47,760 nt of DNA from a virus. Position 1 is the stretch's first letter, and each line of letters starts with the position of its first letter. The stretch lies in IMG/VR virus record IMGVR_UViG_3300021478_000045, positions 1 through 47,760 of that record; one strand, written 5' to 3'. The notes under the pieces were generated by a model. That model was not told the origin of the DNA, made no database searches, and was given only the letters and a program-made list of their open reading frames with translations. Below, piece after piece: positions 12,360 through 18,704 of the stretch. The position numbers were made by a program, and so were the translations under genes.

Positions 12360-13382
12360 ATGTACCTCATGGATCACATAACAGAAACAGTTCATGAAGC
12401 TAAGAGAAGAAGGCTTCTTAGCCATCCTGTCATAAGTATCTTCCCAATATTGGAAGAAAAATTGAAAGGATGTCCTCGCTTCCTGTTTGACGACGCAACT
12501 ATCCACACAGCAGTGGAACTTACTCTGGGGCGCCCCAAGGTGCTTCGAGAAGCCATGGCTCATCTTAGAATACCATATACTAAGATGTGGATAGAATGGC
12601 CAGAAGCGGGACGAGAGAAATTGAGAACAACATTCTCAATAGATGCTTATGAGTATCCTAATCGTCCATTACCAACTCGTTTGGGTTTTCTACTAGAGAC
12701 AGATGAGTTTGGTAGAAAAGGAATGGTTACTTGGGTATGGAGTAATCATTTTATCAAGAAGGGCGAGCCACCAAACGTTGGTCCAATATCTGCTTTCTTC
12801 GACCTAGATTTTGATTACAGTAAAATCACAAGTCCAAGTTTTGTTAAGAGTTTTTTGGATGCTAATTTAGCTAATATCTGGAAAGATAATAAAATCCAAC
12901 TAGACGCGCTCCTTAGCATTTGGGATACATCATACCATAAACCATCTGAATGGGGAGCAAAGTTTTTGGAGCTACCTCCTCATTATCGGCTTAGGCTTAA
13001 TGGAAATAGCCAAGATGCTCAAATAGCCAACTTCTATGCAGATGTGTATGGCGAATATATTATGATATGGTCGTGTCTAATGTTACTGACATCTTCCAGA
13101 AAAATTGTAGAGTTGGAGCATGTCGATATGTCTCCACTCAATAGAATACGCAGAAGAATGAATAAAGCTCAGAGATTAGACCATACCATAGTTACCATGC
13201 ATATTAGCCAAGAAACTCGTATGCATCAACAAGGTATGCCGCTTGGATATACTCGAAAGAGTCCACGCATACATATGGTAGGCTCATATCTCAACAGACG
13301 CGGCGATAAACATTGGATCGTGCAGCCTTTCTGGCGCGGCTCAGGAGAGGTTATCAGTCGCCACGTACACGTTAAACCATAG
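12360..13382 (+). CDS. 340-residue conserved phage-type protein
   Basis: ATG 12360 is used; an out-of-frame ATG at 12355 is better spaced to TAGGA but opens only an 8-codon frame. The N-terminus is helical (EAKRRRLLSHPVISIFPILEEKL). A middle domain contains WEWPEAG-like and GFLLETDEFGRKGM segments. The C-terminus has RKSPRIHMVGSYLNRRGDKH and IVQPFWRGSGEVISRH, a basic, aromatic ending seen in uncharacterised phage and prophage proteins. No enzyme motif is visible. It is one of the two largest products in the small-gene array. Confidence 0.6.
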   Translation: MYLMDHITETVHEAKRRRLLSHPVISIFPILEEKLKGCPRFLFDDATIHTAVELTLGRPKVLREAMAHLRIPYTKMWIEWPEAGREKLRTTFSIDAYEYPNRPLPTRLGFLLETDEFGRKGMVTWVWSNHFIKKGEPPNVGPISAFFDLDFDYSKITSPSFVKSFLDANLANIWKDNKIQLDALLSIWDTSYHKPSEWGAKFLELPPHYRLRLNGNSQDAQIANFYADVYGEYIMIWSCLMLLTSSRKIVELEHVDMSPLNRIRRRMNKAQRLDHTIVTMHISQETRMHQQGMPLGYTRKSPRIHMVGSYLNRRGDKHWIVQPFWRGSGEVISRHVHVKP

Positions 13383-13390
13383 GAGGAAGT

Positions 13391-13606
13391 ATGCCATCAC
13401 ATTACTATTCACTTCTAGGAATGGTAAGAGCTACTCCAATAAAGCATGGATGGAATGTCGAGGTATCCTACAAGGATGAAGATGTCCATTCTGGACAATA
13501 TAAAGTAACTACCAAGTGGCATCCTGTTGGCGAGGTTACCACTGTTGAAGAATTAAATGCCTTAGTAGAAACCCTAGTTAATGAGGAGACCAAACGTGAA
13601 ACGTAG
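13391..13606 (+). CDS. 71-residue protein of unknown function
   Basis: ATG 13391 follows TAGGAGGAAGT. The product looks like a small beta-sheet domain (GWNVEVSYKDEDVHSGQYK) with a C-terminal helix. No family is recognised. Its last 11 nt overlap the GTG start of the next gene. Confidence 0.55.
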   Translation: MPSHYYSLLGMVRATPIKHGWNVEVSYKDEDVHSGQYKVTTKWHPVGEVTTVEELNALVETLVNEETKRET

Positions 13607-13820
13607 CATAATCATAGTGGCAATGCTAATGTCAAGCAGCGCCATTGCTCAAACAACAACAATAGAGACCCATAACGGTATCACTTATGGGCGATCTACT
13701 GACGGCCACCGTTGGCAAACTGAGACGCACAACGGTATTACATATGGTCGCACCAACGATGGAAAACGTTGGACAGAGGAAACCCACAATGGAGTGACCT
13801 ATGTCCATCCTCAGAACTAA
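13596..13820 (+). CDS. Exported protein made of three tandem repeats
   Basis: Start chosen at GTG 13596, 7 nt after GAGGAG, giving a clean signal peptide (KR, hydrophobic IIIVAMLMSSS, cleavage after AIA or AIAQ). The mature part is three near-identical units of about 19 residues: ETHNGITYGRSTDGHRWQT, ETHNGITYGRTNDGKRWTE and a short ETHNGVTYVHPQN. It is likely a periplasmic or secreted beta-repeat protein. It overlaps its neighbours by 11 and 20 nt. Function unknown; the repeats suggest binding to a repetitive partner (inference). Confidence 0.65.
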   Translation: MKRSIIIVAMLMSSSAIAQTTTIETHNGITYGRSTDGHRWQTETHNGITYGRTNDGKRWTEETHNGVTYVHPQN

Positions 13821-14163
13821 TGTAATCGTAGTGGCGCTGCTAATCTCAGGCAGCGCCAATGCAGAGATGTGTGATATGCAACATCATTGCTATCCTGAGC
13901 AACCATATTACGATATACATGGTAACAAAATTCCGCCACCAGCACCGCAATATCCACAACCTAAACCATTACCAATACCAAATAATATAACGGTGCAACC
14001 AACAATTAATTCAAATGTTTGTAAGTTGGCCAAAATCAGGGTTGCTCCTGAGGCGCCACAGACTATCGTTGAAATCTGCACGATGTCAGATGAAGAAGAA
14101 AGAATGTATCGTGAGAGGCAGAGAGAACTTCAAGTATCAATCCCTAGATTTGGAGACTACTAA
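13801..14163 (+). CDS. Exported proline-rich protein
   Basis: 120 residues. The N-terminus has a signal peptide (VIVVALLISGSANA, cleavage before EM). The mature part starts with a Cys/His-rich piece (CDMQHHCYPEQPYYD), then a proline-rich linker (PPPAPQYPQPKPLPIP). A C-terminal domain follows with VCKLAKIRVAPEAPQTIVEIC, whose two Cys could form a disulfide. The start lies inside the previous gene. No family is recognised; a periplasmic location is likely. Confidence 0.6.
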   Translation: MSILRTNVIVVALLISGSANAEMCDMQHHCYPEQPYYDIHGNKIPPPAPQYPQPKPLPIPNNITVQPTINSNVCKLAKIRVAPEAPQTIVEICTMSDEEERMYRERQRELQVSIPRFGDY

Positions 14164-14426
14164 TGGAAACCTTCTCAGTTTGTCAATTTTTCGAAGATGA
14201 ATCTTACGAGTGGGTGCGTACCAATGTACCAGCTGAAGAAGCTGTTAAAGCGTTCCAACATTATACCAATAATGTTGCTGTCAAATTAGGTGTAACAAAG
14301 CGTGTCATCATTACGGATAGCGGTGACTGCGTTTGTTACGAATGGAAACATGGCAAAGGTATCACTTTCCCAACCAAAGAGGAACTTGACAATGCCAGAA
14401 CACAGACTCCCAAAGAAGAAAAGTGA
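14163..14426 (+). CDS. 87-residue protein of unknown function
   Basis: The ATG overlaps the previous stop by 1 nt (TAATG). The product looks like a small alpha/beta protein (SYEWVRTNVPAEEAVKAFQHY, then TKRVIITDSGDCVCYEW). No family is recognised. It overlaps the next gene by 35 nt. Confidence 0.55.
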   Translation: METFSVCQFFEDESYEWVRTNVPAEEAVKAFQHYTNNVAVKLGVTKRVIITDSGDCVCYEWKHGKGITFPTKEELDNARTQTPKEEK

Positions 14427-14763
14427 GTTTCCACAAGTACCTCCTACTGGTAACTACATGTATATTATCAAGCCTACTGACACTACATATGCTGAGGGCA
14501 GAGTGCTCACAGCACAGCCAACACTCGACATGTTGGTTTTCGGTGTTGAAGGCCATATCGAAATTGTACCACGGTTTAATAGATTCGGTGGACGTCCATG
14601 CATAGCCTTCTGTAATGAAGAAGGCAAAATGCAAGGCAAACGACCAAATCATCTTGCCCAAATTCTCTGGGAAGAGAATGTTGGGCGCATCATAAACGAA
14701 GATCAACTTGTTGGCAACATTGTAATCATAGTTGCTGACGCAGCTTTTCTGAGGGCAATGTAA
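14392..14763 (+). CDS. DUF3846-like protein
   Basis: Start chosen at ATG 14392, 9 nt after GAGG; an alternative is ATG 14458 just before YIIKPTDTTY. The core LDMLVFGVEGHIEIV, AFCNEEGKMQGKRPNHLAQ and LVGNIVIIV matches the DUF3846 pattern: a glycine before an IE strand, NEEGK, N at the helix, then LVGN. The family is common in phages and plasmids and has no settled function. About 123 residues with the chosen start. Confidence 0.65.
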   Translation: MPEHRLPKKKSEFPQVPPTGNYMYIIKPTDTTYAEGRVLTAQPTLDMLVFGVEGHIEIVPRFNRFGGRPCIAFCNEEGKMQGKRPNHLAQILWEENVGRIINEDQLVGNIVIIVADAAFLRAM

Positions 14764-15050
14764 TGCGAGCCATCTCAATCGTTGCACTAACAGTAGGAAT
14801 GATCAATGCAGCAGATGCTCACTGCTATTCTCGATGGTATTATCCGTATCCTCAGAAATGTGGAGGAGTTTATTCTCGTGCGAACAACAGATCTCCAGTG
14901 GTACATCGCGTTAATTTCAATCCTCCTCTTCCTCCTGATCCTAGCGATATTCCACTCCCAAATCTAAGTGCAGATTTTGGAAGCGCACTAGATACGCAAT
15001 TGGAACTCCAATTGCGCCTCCGAGCATTAGGCTACCAATCAGATCGTTAG
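14763..15050 (+). CDS. Small exported protein
   Basis: 95 residues starting on a TAATG overlap. The N-terminal signal peptide (MRAISIVALTVGMINAADA) is followed by an aromatic, Cys-containing stretch (CYSRWYYPYPQKC). The rest is a proline-rich region and a helical tail (LDTQLELQLRLRALGYQ). The two Cys may form a disulfide in the periplasm. It is the third signal-peptide gene in 1.5 kb. No family is recognised. Confidence 0.55.
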   Translation: MRAISIVALTVGMINAADAHCYSRWYYPYPQKCGGVYSRANNRSPVVHRVNFNPPLPPDPSDIPLPNLSADFGSALDTQLELQLRLRALGYQSDR

Positions 15051-15072
15051 GCACTTTGCCAAGGAGACTATT

Positions 15073-15402
15073 ATGAAGAAAGAGCACCAGAAAATCCTTC
15101 AAACTGCTGTTACCGCTCTTGTTGAACAAAACAGCAAGTTTGACTCACTTGTTGCTGATTCCATAGGAGTAATTGACAAGGAATTAGAGAATCTTGGAAA
15201 TCTAGCAGACAGTCTTCAATCTGAATTCGACGAAATGTCTGAGACACAACAGGAAAGTGACAAAGGTTCCGAGCTTGAAGAAGCTATCAATAAGGTAGAT
15301 GAAATCAAGACGGAACTTGAAGAGCTTAAGGATGAACTCGATGATAAGCCATTCGAGGATCTCATTACTAAGCTAGAAGAATTGGATCCTGCTACCAAGT
15401 AA
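15073..15402 (+). CDS. Acidic coiled-coil protein
   Basis: ATG 15073 follows AAGGAGACTATT. 109 residues, strongly acidic, with heptad-like runs (DKELENLGNLADSLQSEFDEM and KVDEIKTELEELKDELDD). It probably forms a helical rod or oligomer. Function unknown. A hairpin follows at 15411-15436. Confidence 0.6.
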   Translation: MKKEHQKILQTAVTALVEQNSKFDSLVADSIGVIDKELENLGNLADSLQSEFDEMSETQQESDKGSELEEAINKVDEIKTELEELKDELDDKPFEDLITKLEELDPATK

Positions 15403-15410
15403 AAAATTTT

Positions 15411-15436
15411 TGGGGCGCTGCTTAGGTGGCGCCCCA
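15411..15436 (+). terminator. GC-rich boundary hairpin without U tract
   Basis: TGGGGCGC/GCGCCCCA with a 10-nt loop, preceded by AAAAAATTTT but not followed by T's. It shares the GGGGCGC stem with cassette B1. It may be a weak terminator, or protect the 3' end of the mRNA. Confidence 0.45.
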
Positions 15437-15454
15437 ACTACATAGGAGACTTAA

Positions 15455-15691
15455 ATGACAATAGGTCCAGGTAAATATGATAACGAAGCTACATGGGTAC
15501 AGGCTAGAACCCAGGCACATGGTGTATTGTTAATGATATTACAAGGTAATAAAGGTGATGGTTTTTCAATAGCTAGTTTCGATATTCAAGCAACTCTTGA
15601 TATCACATTAGCATTACCAAAACTACTTAGGAGTATGGCAGATCAGGTAGAAGCTGATATAAAGGAACAAGATCTTGGCCAAACCAAGTAA
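15455..15691 (+). CDS. 78-residue protein of unknown function
   Basis: ATG 15455 follows ATAGGAGACTTAA. It contains helical segments (ATWVQARTQAHGVLLMI and QATLDITLALPKLLRSMADQ). No family is recognised. It overlaps the next gene by 17 nt. Confidence 0.55.
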   Translation: MTIGPGKYDNEATWVQARTQAHGVLLMILQGNKGDGFSIASFDIQATLDITLALPKLLRSMADQVEADIKEQDLGQTK

Positions 15692-15893
15692 TCAAGAAGT
15701 ACAATTCAGATTGCTGCAAATGCCATGTTGCGGTATTTTGATTTGTTGGGTCAATCCTCGCAGACCAATGCGCTGTCCTGAGTGCGGAGAGCGTGTCTTT
15801 CATCATTATCCTAAAGATAGATGGGAAGCTCAATACTCAAGAGCATGGTTGCGCGTCGAGGATTATGATAAGGCTACTTGGATTAAAGATTAG
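15675..15893 (+). CDS. Zinc-ribbon protein starting at TTG
   Basis: Start TTG 15675 lies 8 nt after AAGGA, inside the previous gene. CCG (residues 18-20) and CPECGE (residues 34-39) form a zinc-ribbon knuckle pair. A basic, aromatic C-terminus follows (YPKDRWEAQYSRAWLRVEDYD). 72 residues. A nucleic-acid or protein adaptor is plausible. A structured RNA follows directly. Confidence 0.55.
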   Translation: MAKPSNQEVQFRLLQMPCCGILICWVNPRRPMRCPECGERVFHHYPKDRWEAQYSRAWLRVEDYDKATWIKD

Positions 15894-15895
15894 TT

Positions 15896-15977
15896 TTGCC
15901 TGACGTCCCAGCGGGCTACCGCACAATATCCCCACGCTGGCGTTAGTTCATGGCTGTTTCTAACGAAAGTCAGGCAA
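15896..15977 (+). ncRNA. Three-way-junction RNA of unknown class
   Basis: P1 TTGCCTGAC/GTCAGGCAA (9 bp) encloses P2 CCAGCG/CGCTGG (15908-15913 with 15935-15940). P3 CGTTAG/CTAACG (15941-15946 with 15960-15965) abuts it with no linker. Junction strands are GTC before P2 and AAA before the closing strand. The folded element begins 2 nt after a stop codon and precedes a terminator. It resembles a compact ribozyme or riboswitch but lacks the CUGANGA of the hammerheads nearby. Confidence 0.55.
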
Positions 15978-15979
15978 GG

Positions 15980-16021
15980 AGTGGGAGGGTTTAGCACCCC
16001 CGCAATGACCCTCCCACTTTT
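15980..16021 (+). terminator. Intrinsic terminator
   Basis: AGTGGGAGGGT pairs with ACCCTCCCACT (17-nt loop) and is followed by TTT. It directly follows the three-way-junction RNA, an arrangement typical of a riboswitch or attenuator. Confidence 0.7.
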
Positions 16022-16039
16022 CTCCAAATAGGAATGAAA

Positions 16040-16297
16040 ATGTCAAAAAAGCGAGAAACCAAAGAAGAGCATGAGAAAAACTGTTTTCGTTGCAGGCTTC
16101 ATGCATTAGTTGACGAATTGTATCCGCATGGCATTGCGGATCAACAAGAAGGTCGCTTCATTCTAGTAGCACTAGCTGAAGCAGCAGGTCAAATGCTAGC
16201 AGATTATGATGAAAAAGAATTTCATTTATTTATGACAGCTATAATAAAATTTCATAACGACAAATGTGAAGAAGATGCAAGTGAAACCAAACACTAA
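16040..16297 (+). CDS. 85-residue protein with CxxC near N-terminus
   Basis: ATG 16040 is preferred to ATG 16034 because TAGGA lies at proper spacing. After a basic start comes CFRCRLH, a possible metal site, and then a helical domain (FILVALAEAAGQMLADY). Proteins of this pattern occur in alphaproteobacterial phages as hypotheticals. Function unknown. Confidence 0.6.
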   Translation: MSKKRETKEEHEKNCFRCRLHALVDELYPHGIADQQEGRFILVALAEAAGQMLADYDEKEFHLFMTAIIKFHNDKCEEDASETKH

Positions 16298-16315
16298 CCA
16301 AGAGAGGTAGCACTC

Positions 16316-16654
16316 ATGGAATTCGACCACGATACTCTCCAATATGCTTTAGGTCGTCATCAAATTCCGATACGTATGTATCCAGGTATAATAAGATGGA
16401 TACTAGACGGTGTTAAACCTGGACATTTTCTTCTTGCCATAGTAGAAAATGATTTAAAAGGTGCAATTGATAGAGCAGATGATGAGAATATCATCAGGCT
16501 GCAAGCATATGTCAGATTTTTCTATAATTCAGCGCCAGGAGGTTGTTGGGGCTCAAAAGAGCGTGTTGAAGAATGGGCTAAACAGGGAGGGCTAAGAAAA
16601 ATACACTCCATTGAAAATTTAGTAGTTGAGGAAGAATTTGACGAAGGAGAGTAA
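16316..16654 (+). CDS. Conserved phage protein, 112 residues
   Basis: ATG 16316 follows GAGAGGTAGCACTC. The sequence IPIRMYPGIIRWILDGVKPGH, FLLAIVENDLKGAIDRADDEN and APGGCWGSKERVEEW fits a small helical family common in phages and bacteria, with a conserved G-x-FLxAxxxNDLxxAxxRAD pattern. No function is established. It is not adjacent to any known partner. Confidence 0.65.
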   Translation: MEFDHDTLQYALGRHQIPIRMYPGIIRWILDGVKPGHFLLAIVENDLKGAIDRADDENIIRLQAYVRFFYNSAPGGCWGSKERVEEWAKQGGLRKIHSIENLVVEEEFDEGE

Positions 16655-16655
16655 T

Positions 16656-16865
16656 ATGAAAACCTCTCCGTATAATGAAAAGCTTCACAAATTTTTAATG
16701 GGGAAAGGATACCATTATTCTGAGCATGTGCGCTACGACAGATATGATCACGCTAAGGATGGTATCACAATATTTTATTACATAAACAATTACATAATGA
16801 TACTAGATAAAAATGGGGAGCCAGCGTCCAAGCAAGTGTCTCGTGAAATCGAGAAAGCTCTTTAG
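16656..16865 (+). CDS. 69-residue protein of unknown function
   Basis: ATG 16656 follows AGGAGAGTAAT. Basic, aromatic (HYSEHVRYDRYDHAKDG, IFYYINNYIMILD). No family is recognised. Confidence 0.55.
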   Translation: MKTSPYNEKLHKFLMGKGYHYSEHVRYDRYDHAKDGITIFYYINNYIMILDKNGEPASKQVSREIEKAL

Positions 16866-16874
16866 GAGAACCAA

Positions 16875-17081
16875 ATGGCACGTATGACAATCAACATCAA
16901 CCAGCCGAACGTCGAACAAATTGAGTTTACAGCGCAAGAAGTTAATAGTTGGGTGGAAAATCCAACAGGACACGGACATGAAATCCAAGACAAACTTCAA
17001 ACTTCGTTAGATGAAGCGCAAGCAGACGTTATGAACGGTAGTTCAGAAATACAGTATGTCTTAATCAAAATAACAATATAG
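16875..17081 (+). CDS. 68-residue protein of unknown function
   Basis: ATG 16875 follows AGGAGAACCAA. The sequence has a short beta start (MARMTININQPNVEQ) and a helical middle (IQDKLQTSLDEAQADVM). No family is recognised. Confidence 0.55.
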   Translation: MARMTININQPNVEQIEFTAQEVNSWVENPTGHGHEIQDKLQTSLDEAQADVMNGSSEIQYVLIKITI

Positions 17082-17090
17082 GAGGGAGGA

Positions 17091-17273
17091 ATGGAAAAGG
17101 GATATGACAGCGAATGTTATAATCTGGCTGAGCATTTCTTGGATGACGACGAAACTGTACCACCAGATAGAAAGGAGGAAATGCTGAGATTACTAGCTCA
17201 AGAAATACAAGACACAGTTGAGTCTTTCATCTATCAGTCGATGCCACATTTGTTGGCTCCAAAAGGAGGATAA
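17091..17273 (+). CDS. 60-residue helical acidic protein
   Basis: ATG 17091 follows AGGAGGGAGGA, a very strong ribosome binding site. The product resembles small helical phage proteins (CYNLAEHFLDDDETVPPDR, LAQEIQDTVESFI). No function is known. Confidence 0.6.
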   Translation: MEKGYDSECYNLAEHFLDDDETVPPDRKEEMLRLLAQEIQDTVESFIYQSMPHLLAPKGG

Positions 17274-17274
17274 A

Positions 17275-17553
17275 ATGACGCTAGGAGTAATGACATTTAT
17301 AGGGGATTTCCCTGTTGCTGGTCAACCGAACTGGGACGTTAACTTTGAATCTTTGGAGGCAGCAATTGCTGCCGCCAAAGAACAACATGCACACTTCAAA
17401 GTAGAAGAAAATGATGAACATTATACTGTTGTATTGGATTTAGAAAGAAGTGAAGAGGACGATGTATTATGGCTTATGTATAAAGATGAGATAAAGGAGG
17501 GAATGAAAGCACAAGAAGTAGCTGAAACTTTAGCTTATGGAGAATGTCCGTGA
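17275..17553 (+). CDS. 92-residue protein of unknown function
   Basis: Start chosen at ATG 17275 after AAAAGGAGGATAAA. It starts 1 nt after the previous stop. The product has FESLEAAIAAAKEQHAHF and VVLDLERSEEDDVLWLMY, an alpha/beta pattern. No family is recognised. It overlaps the SWIM gene by 10 nt. Confidence 0.55.
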   Translation: MTLGVMTFIGDFPVAGQPNWDVNFESLEAAIAAAKEQHAHFKVEENDEHYTVVLDLERSEEDDVLWLMYKDEIKEGMKAQEVAETLAYGECP

Positions 17554-17753
17554 AAGAAGACTATGAATATTACCCACATCAAATCGACAAGGATCATTGG
17601 TTAATATTCAAAGTCAATACGTATCATTATAAAGAACCAGAAAAAATATATGAAATAAAACCAGATTGGACAGGCAATCTTTATTGTGATTGCAAAGCTT
17701 CTGGGCGCTGCAAGCATCTGACAATGATTCTGCCCAAAAAAGAATTATTTTGA
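17544..17753 (+). CDS. Second SWIM-type zinc-finger protein, 69 residues
   Basis: CDCKASGRCKHL near residues 49-60 is a compact CxCx(n)CxH SWIM motif, a shorter relative of the one at 9784-10017. ATG 17544 is given; GTG 17550, which has better spacing to GGAG, is equally possible. SWIM domains bind DNA or proteins. The TGA stop lies inside an 11-bp inverted repeat. Confidence 0.65.
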   Translation: MSVKEDYEYYPHQIDKDHWLIFKVNTYHYKEPEKIYEIKPDWTGNLYCDCKASGRCKHLTMILPKKELF

Positions 17754-17776
17754 TAATAAGAATGGTCTTATTATCA
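17751..17776. repeat. AT-rich 11-bp perfect inverted repeat
   Basis: TGATAATAAGA (17751-17761) and TCTTATTATCA (17766-17776) are separated by ATGG. No T tract follows, and the left arm includes the stop codon of the SWIM gene. It could be an operator for 17791-18156 or an mRNA 3' hairpin. Confidence 0.5.
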
Positions 17777-17790
17777 GTTATGGAGTATCC

Positions 17791-18156
17791 ATGGCTAAAG
17801 TGGTAGCATGGCCTAGTACGCCGCCTGAACCTAAGCGGCGCACTAGTATCAGCTCCTCAGTGTTCCGTATTGTTACGGGTCATTGGGAGGAGCTTAGTCC
17901 GCGCCTGAAAGTTCTTCAGGACGAAGATTCTATTTCAGGATCTTGGCGTGACGACTACGCTGTCGCAGCCTCTGAGATTAAGAGGATTGGGACAGAGGAA
18001 GGAGATCAGACCATTATCAACGCTAAGGAGCGTGAGATTAAGGCCACGATCTCACCCGTGCTTGAGAGAATGGAACTCTCTCGCAAGGAGCGTTTGATTG
18101 CTTTGAATGCTCCAGATCCAGATACGCCTCCTGAAGGCGATACATCAACAGCGTAA
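17791..18156 (+). CDS. 121-residue protein of unknown function
   Basis: ATG 17791 follows TATGGAGTATCC. The product is mostly helical after a basic proline-rich start (PSTPPEPKRRTS) and ends in a disordered acidic tail (NAPDPDTPPEGDTSTA). Its base composition looks slightly richer in G and C than the neighbours. No family is recognised. A terminator follows. Confidence 0.6.
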   Translation: MAKVVAWPSTPPEPKRRTSISSSVFRIVTGHWEELSPRLKVLQDEDSISGSWRDDYAVAASEIKRIGTEEGDQTIINAKEREIKATISPVLERMELSRKERLIALNAPDPDTPPEGDTSTA

Positions 18157-18165
18157 TAATAACCT

Positions 18166-18195
18166 TGGAGCCAGTGCCTACACTGGCTCCACTTT
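18166..18195 (+). terminator. Intrinsic terminator
   Basis: TGGAGCCAGTG/CACTGGCTCCA (11 bp, CCTA loop) followed by CTTT and then AGGAG of the next gene. Confidence 0.65.
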
Positions 18196-18206
18196 AGGAG
18201 TCGAAA

Positions 18207-18704
18207 ATGCCAAAACCTACGAAACGAAAGCAAGTGGAAGATTTTATCCTAGCCTATGAGGCGCTCCATAAATCTCTTCCGTCAAGAGAACAGATAGCCA
18301 AAGAATTGGATGTTTCTCATGCAACAATAGAGGTGGTTTTAATTCCACTTAAAGAAATGAGGGAGAAAAAGAAATCAAATCCAATTAAATTTACGAAAGC
18401 TCAACAAAAACAAGTTGAAGCTGCGATAGCCATTCGGCTTAAAGTTGAAGTAGATAAAATTCGTGAAGCAGCATTTCCAAGATGGAAACAAGAAGTTGAA
18501 AGTGCTCGTAAAATGCAGCACAGTTTGGATAAAGTAATAGATGGATATAAACCAGTATTTACAGATACTGAGTTTTCAAATATTATGAGATGTTTGCATC
18601 CAGATTCTCGTAGTTCTGTAACAGATGAACTACTAAAGATAGCGTTCCAAACTTTTATGGCGCGCAAGGAAAGACTTCTCACACCTAAAAAGGTGGCAGC
18701 CTAG
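18207..18704 (+). CDS. Helix-turn-helix DNA-binding protein
   Basis: 165 residues. The N-terminus LPSREQIAKELDVSHATIEVVL (residues 23-44) is a helix-turn-helix. The C-terminal MRCLHPDSRSSVTDELLKIAF resembles a J-like segment seen in uncharacterised phage proteins. ATG 18207 follows TTAGGAGTCGAAA. Its stop overlaps the stop of the convergent primase gene, so this gene closes the small-gene array. It may regulate transcription (inference). Confidence 0.65.
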   Translation: MPKPTKRKQVEDFILAYEALHKSLPSREQIAKELDVSHATIEVVLIPLKEMREKKKSNPIKFTKAQQKQVEAAIAIRLKVEVDKIREAAFPRWKQEVESARKMQHSLDKVIDGYKPVFTDTEFSNIMRCLHPDSRSSVTDELLKIAFQTFMARKERLLTPKKVAA

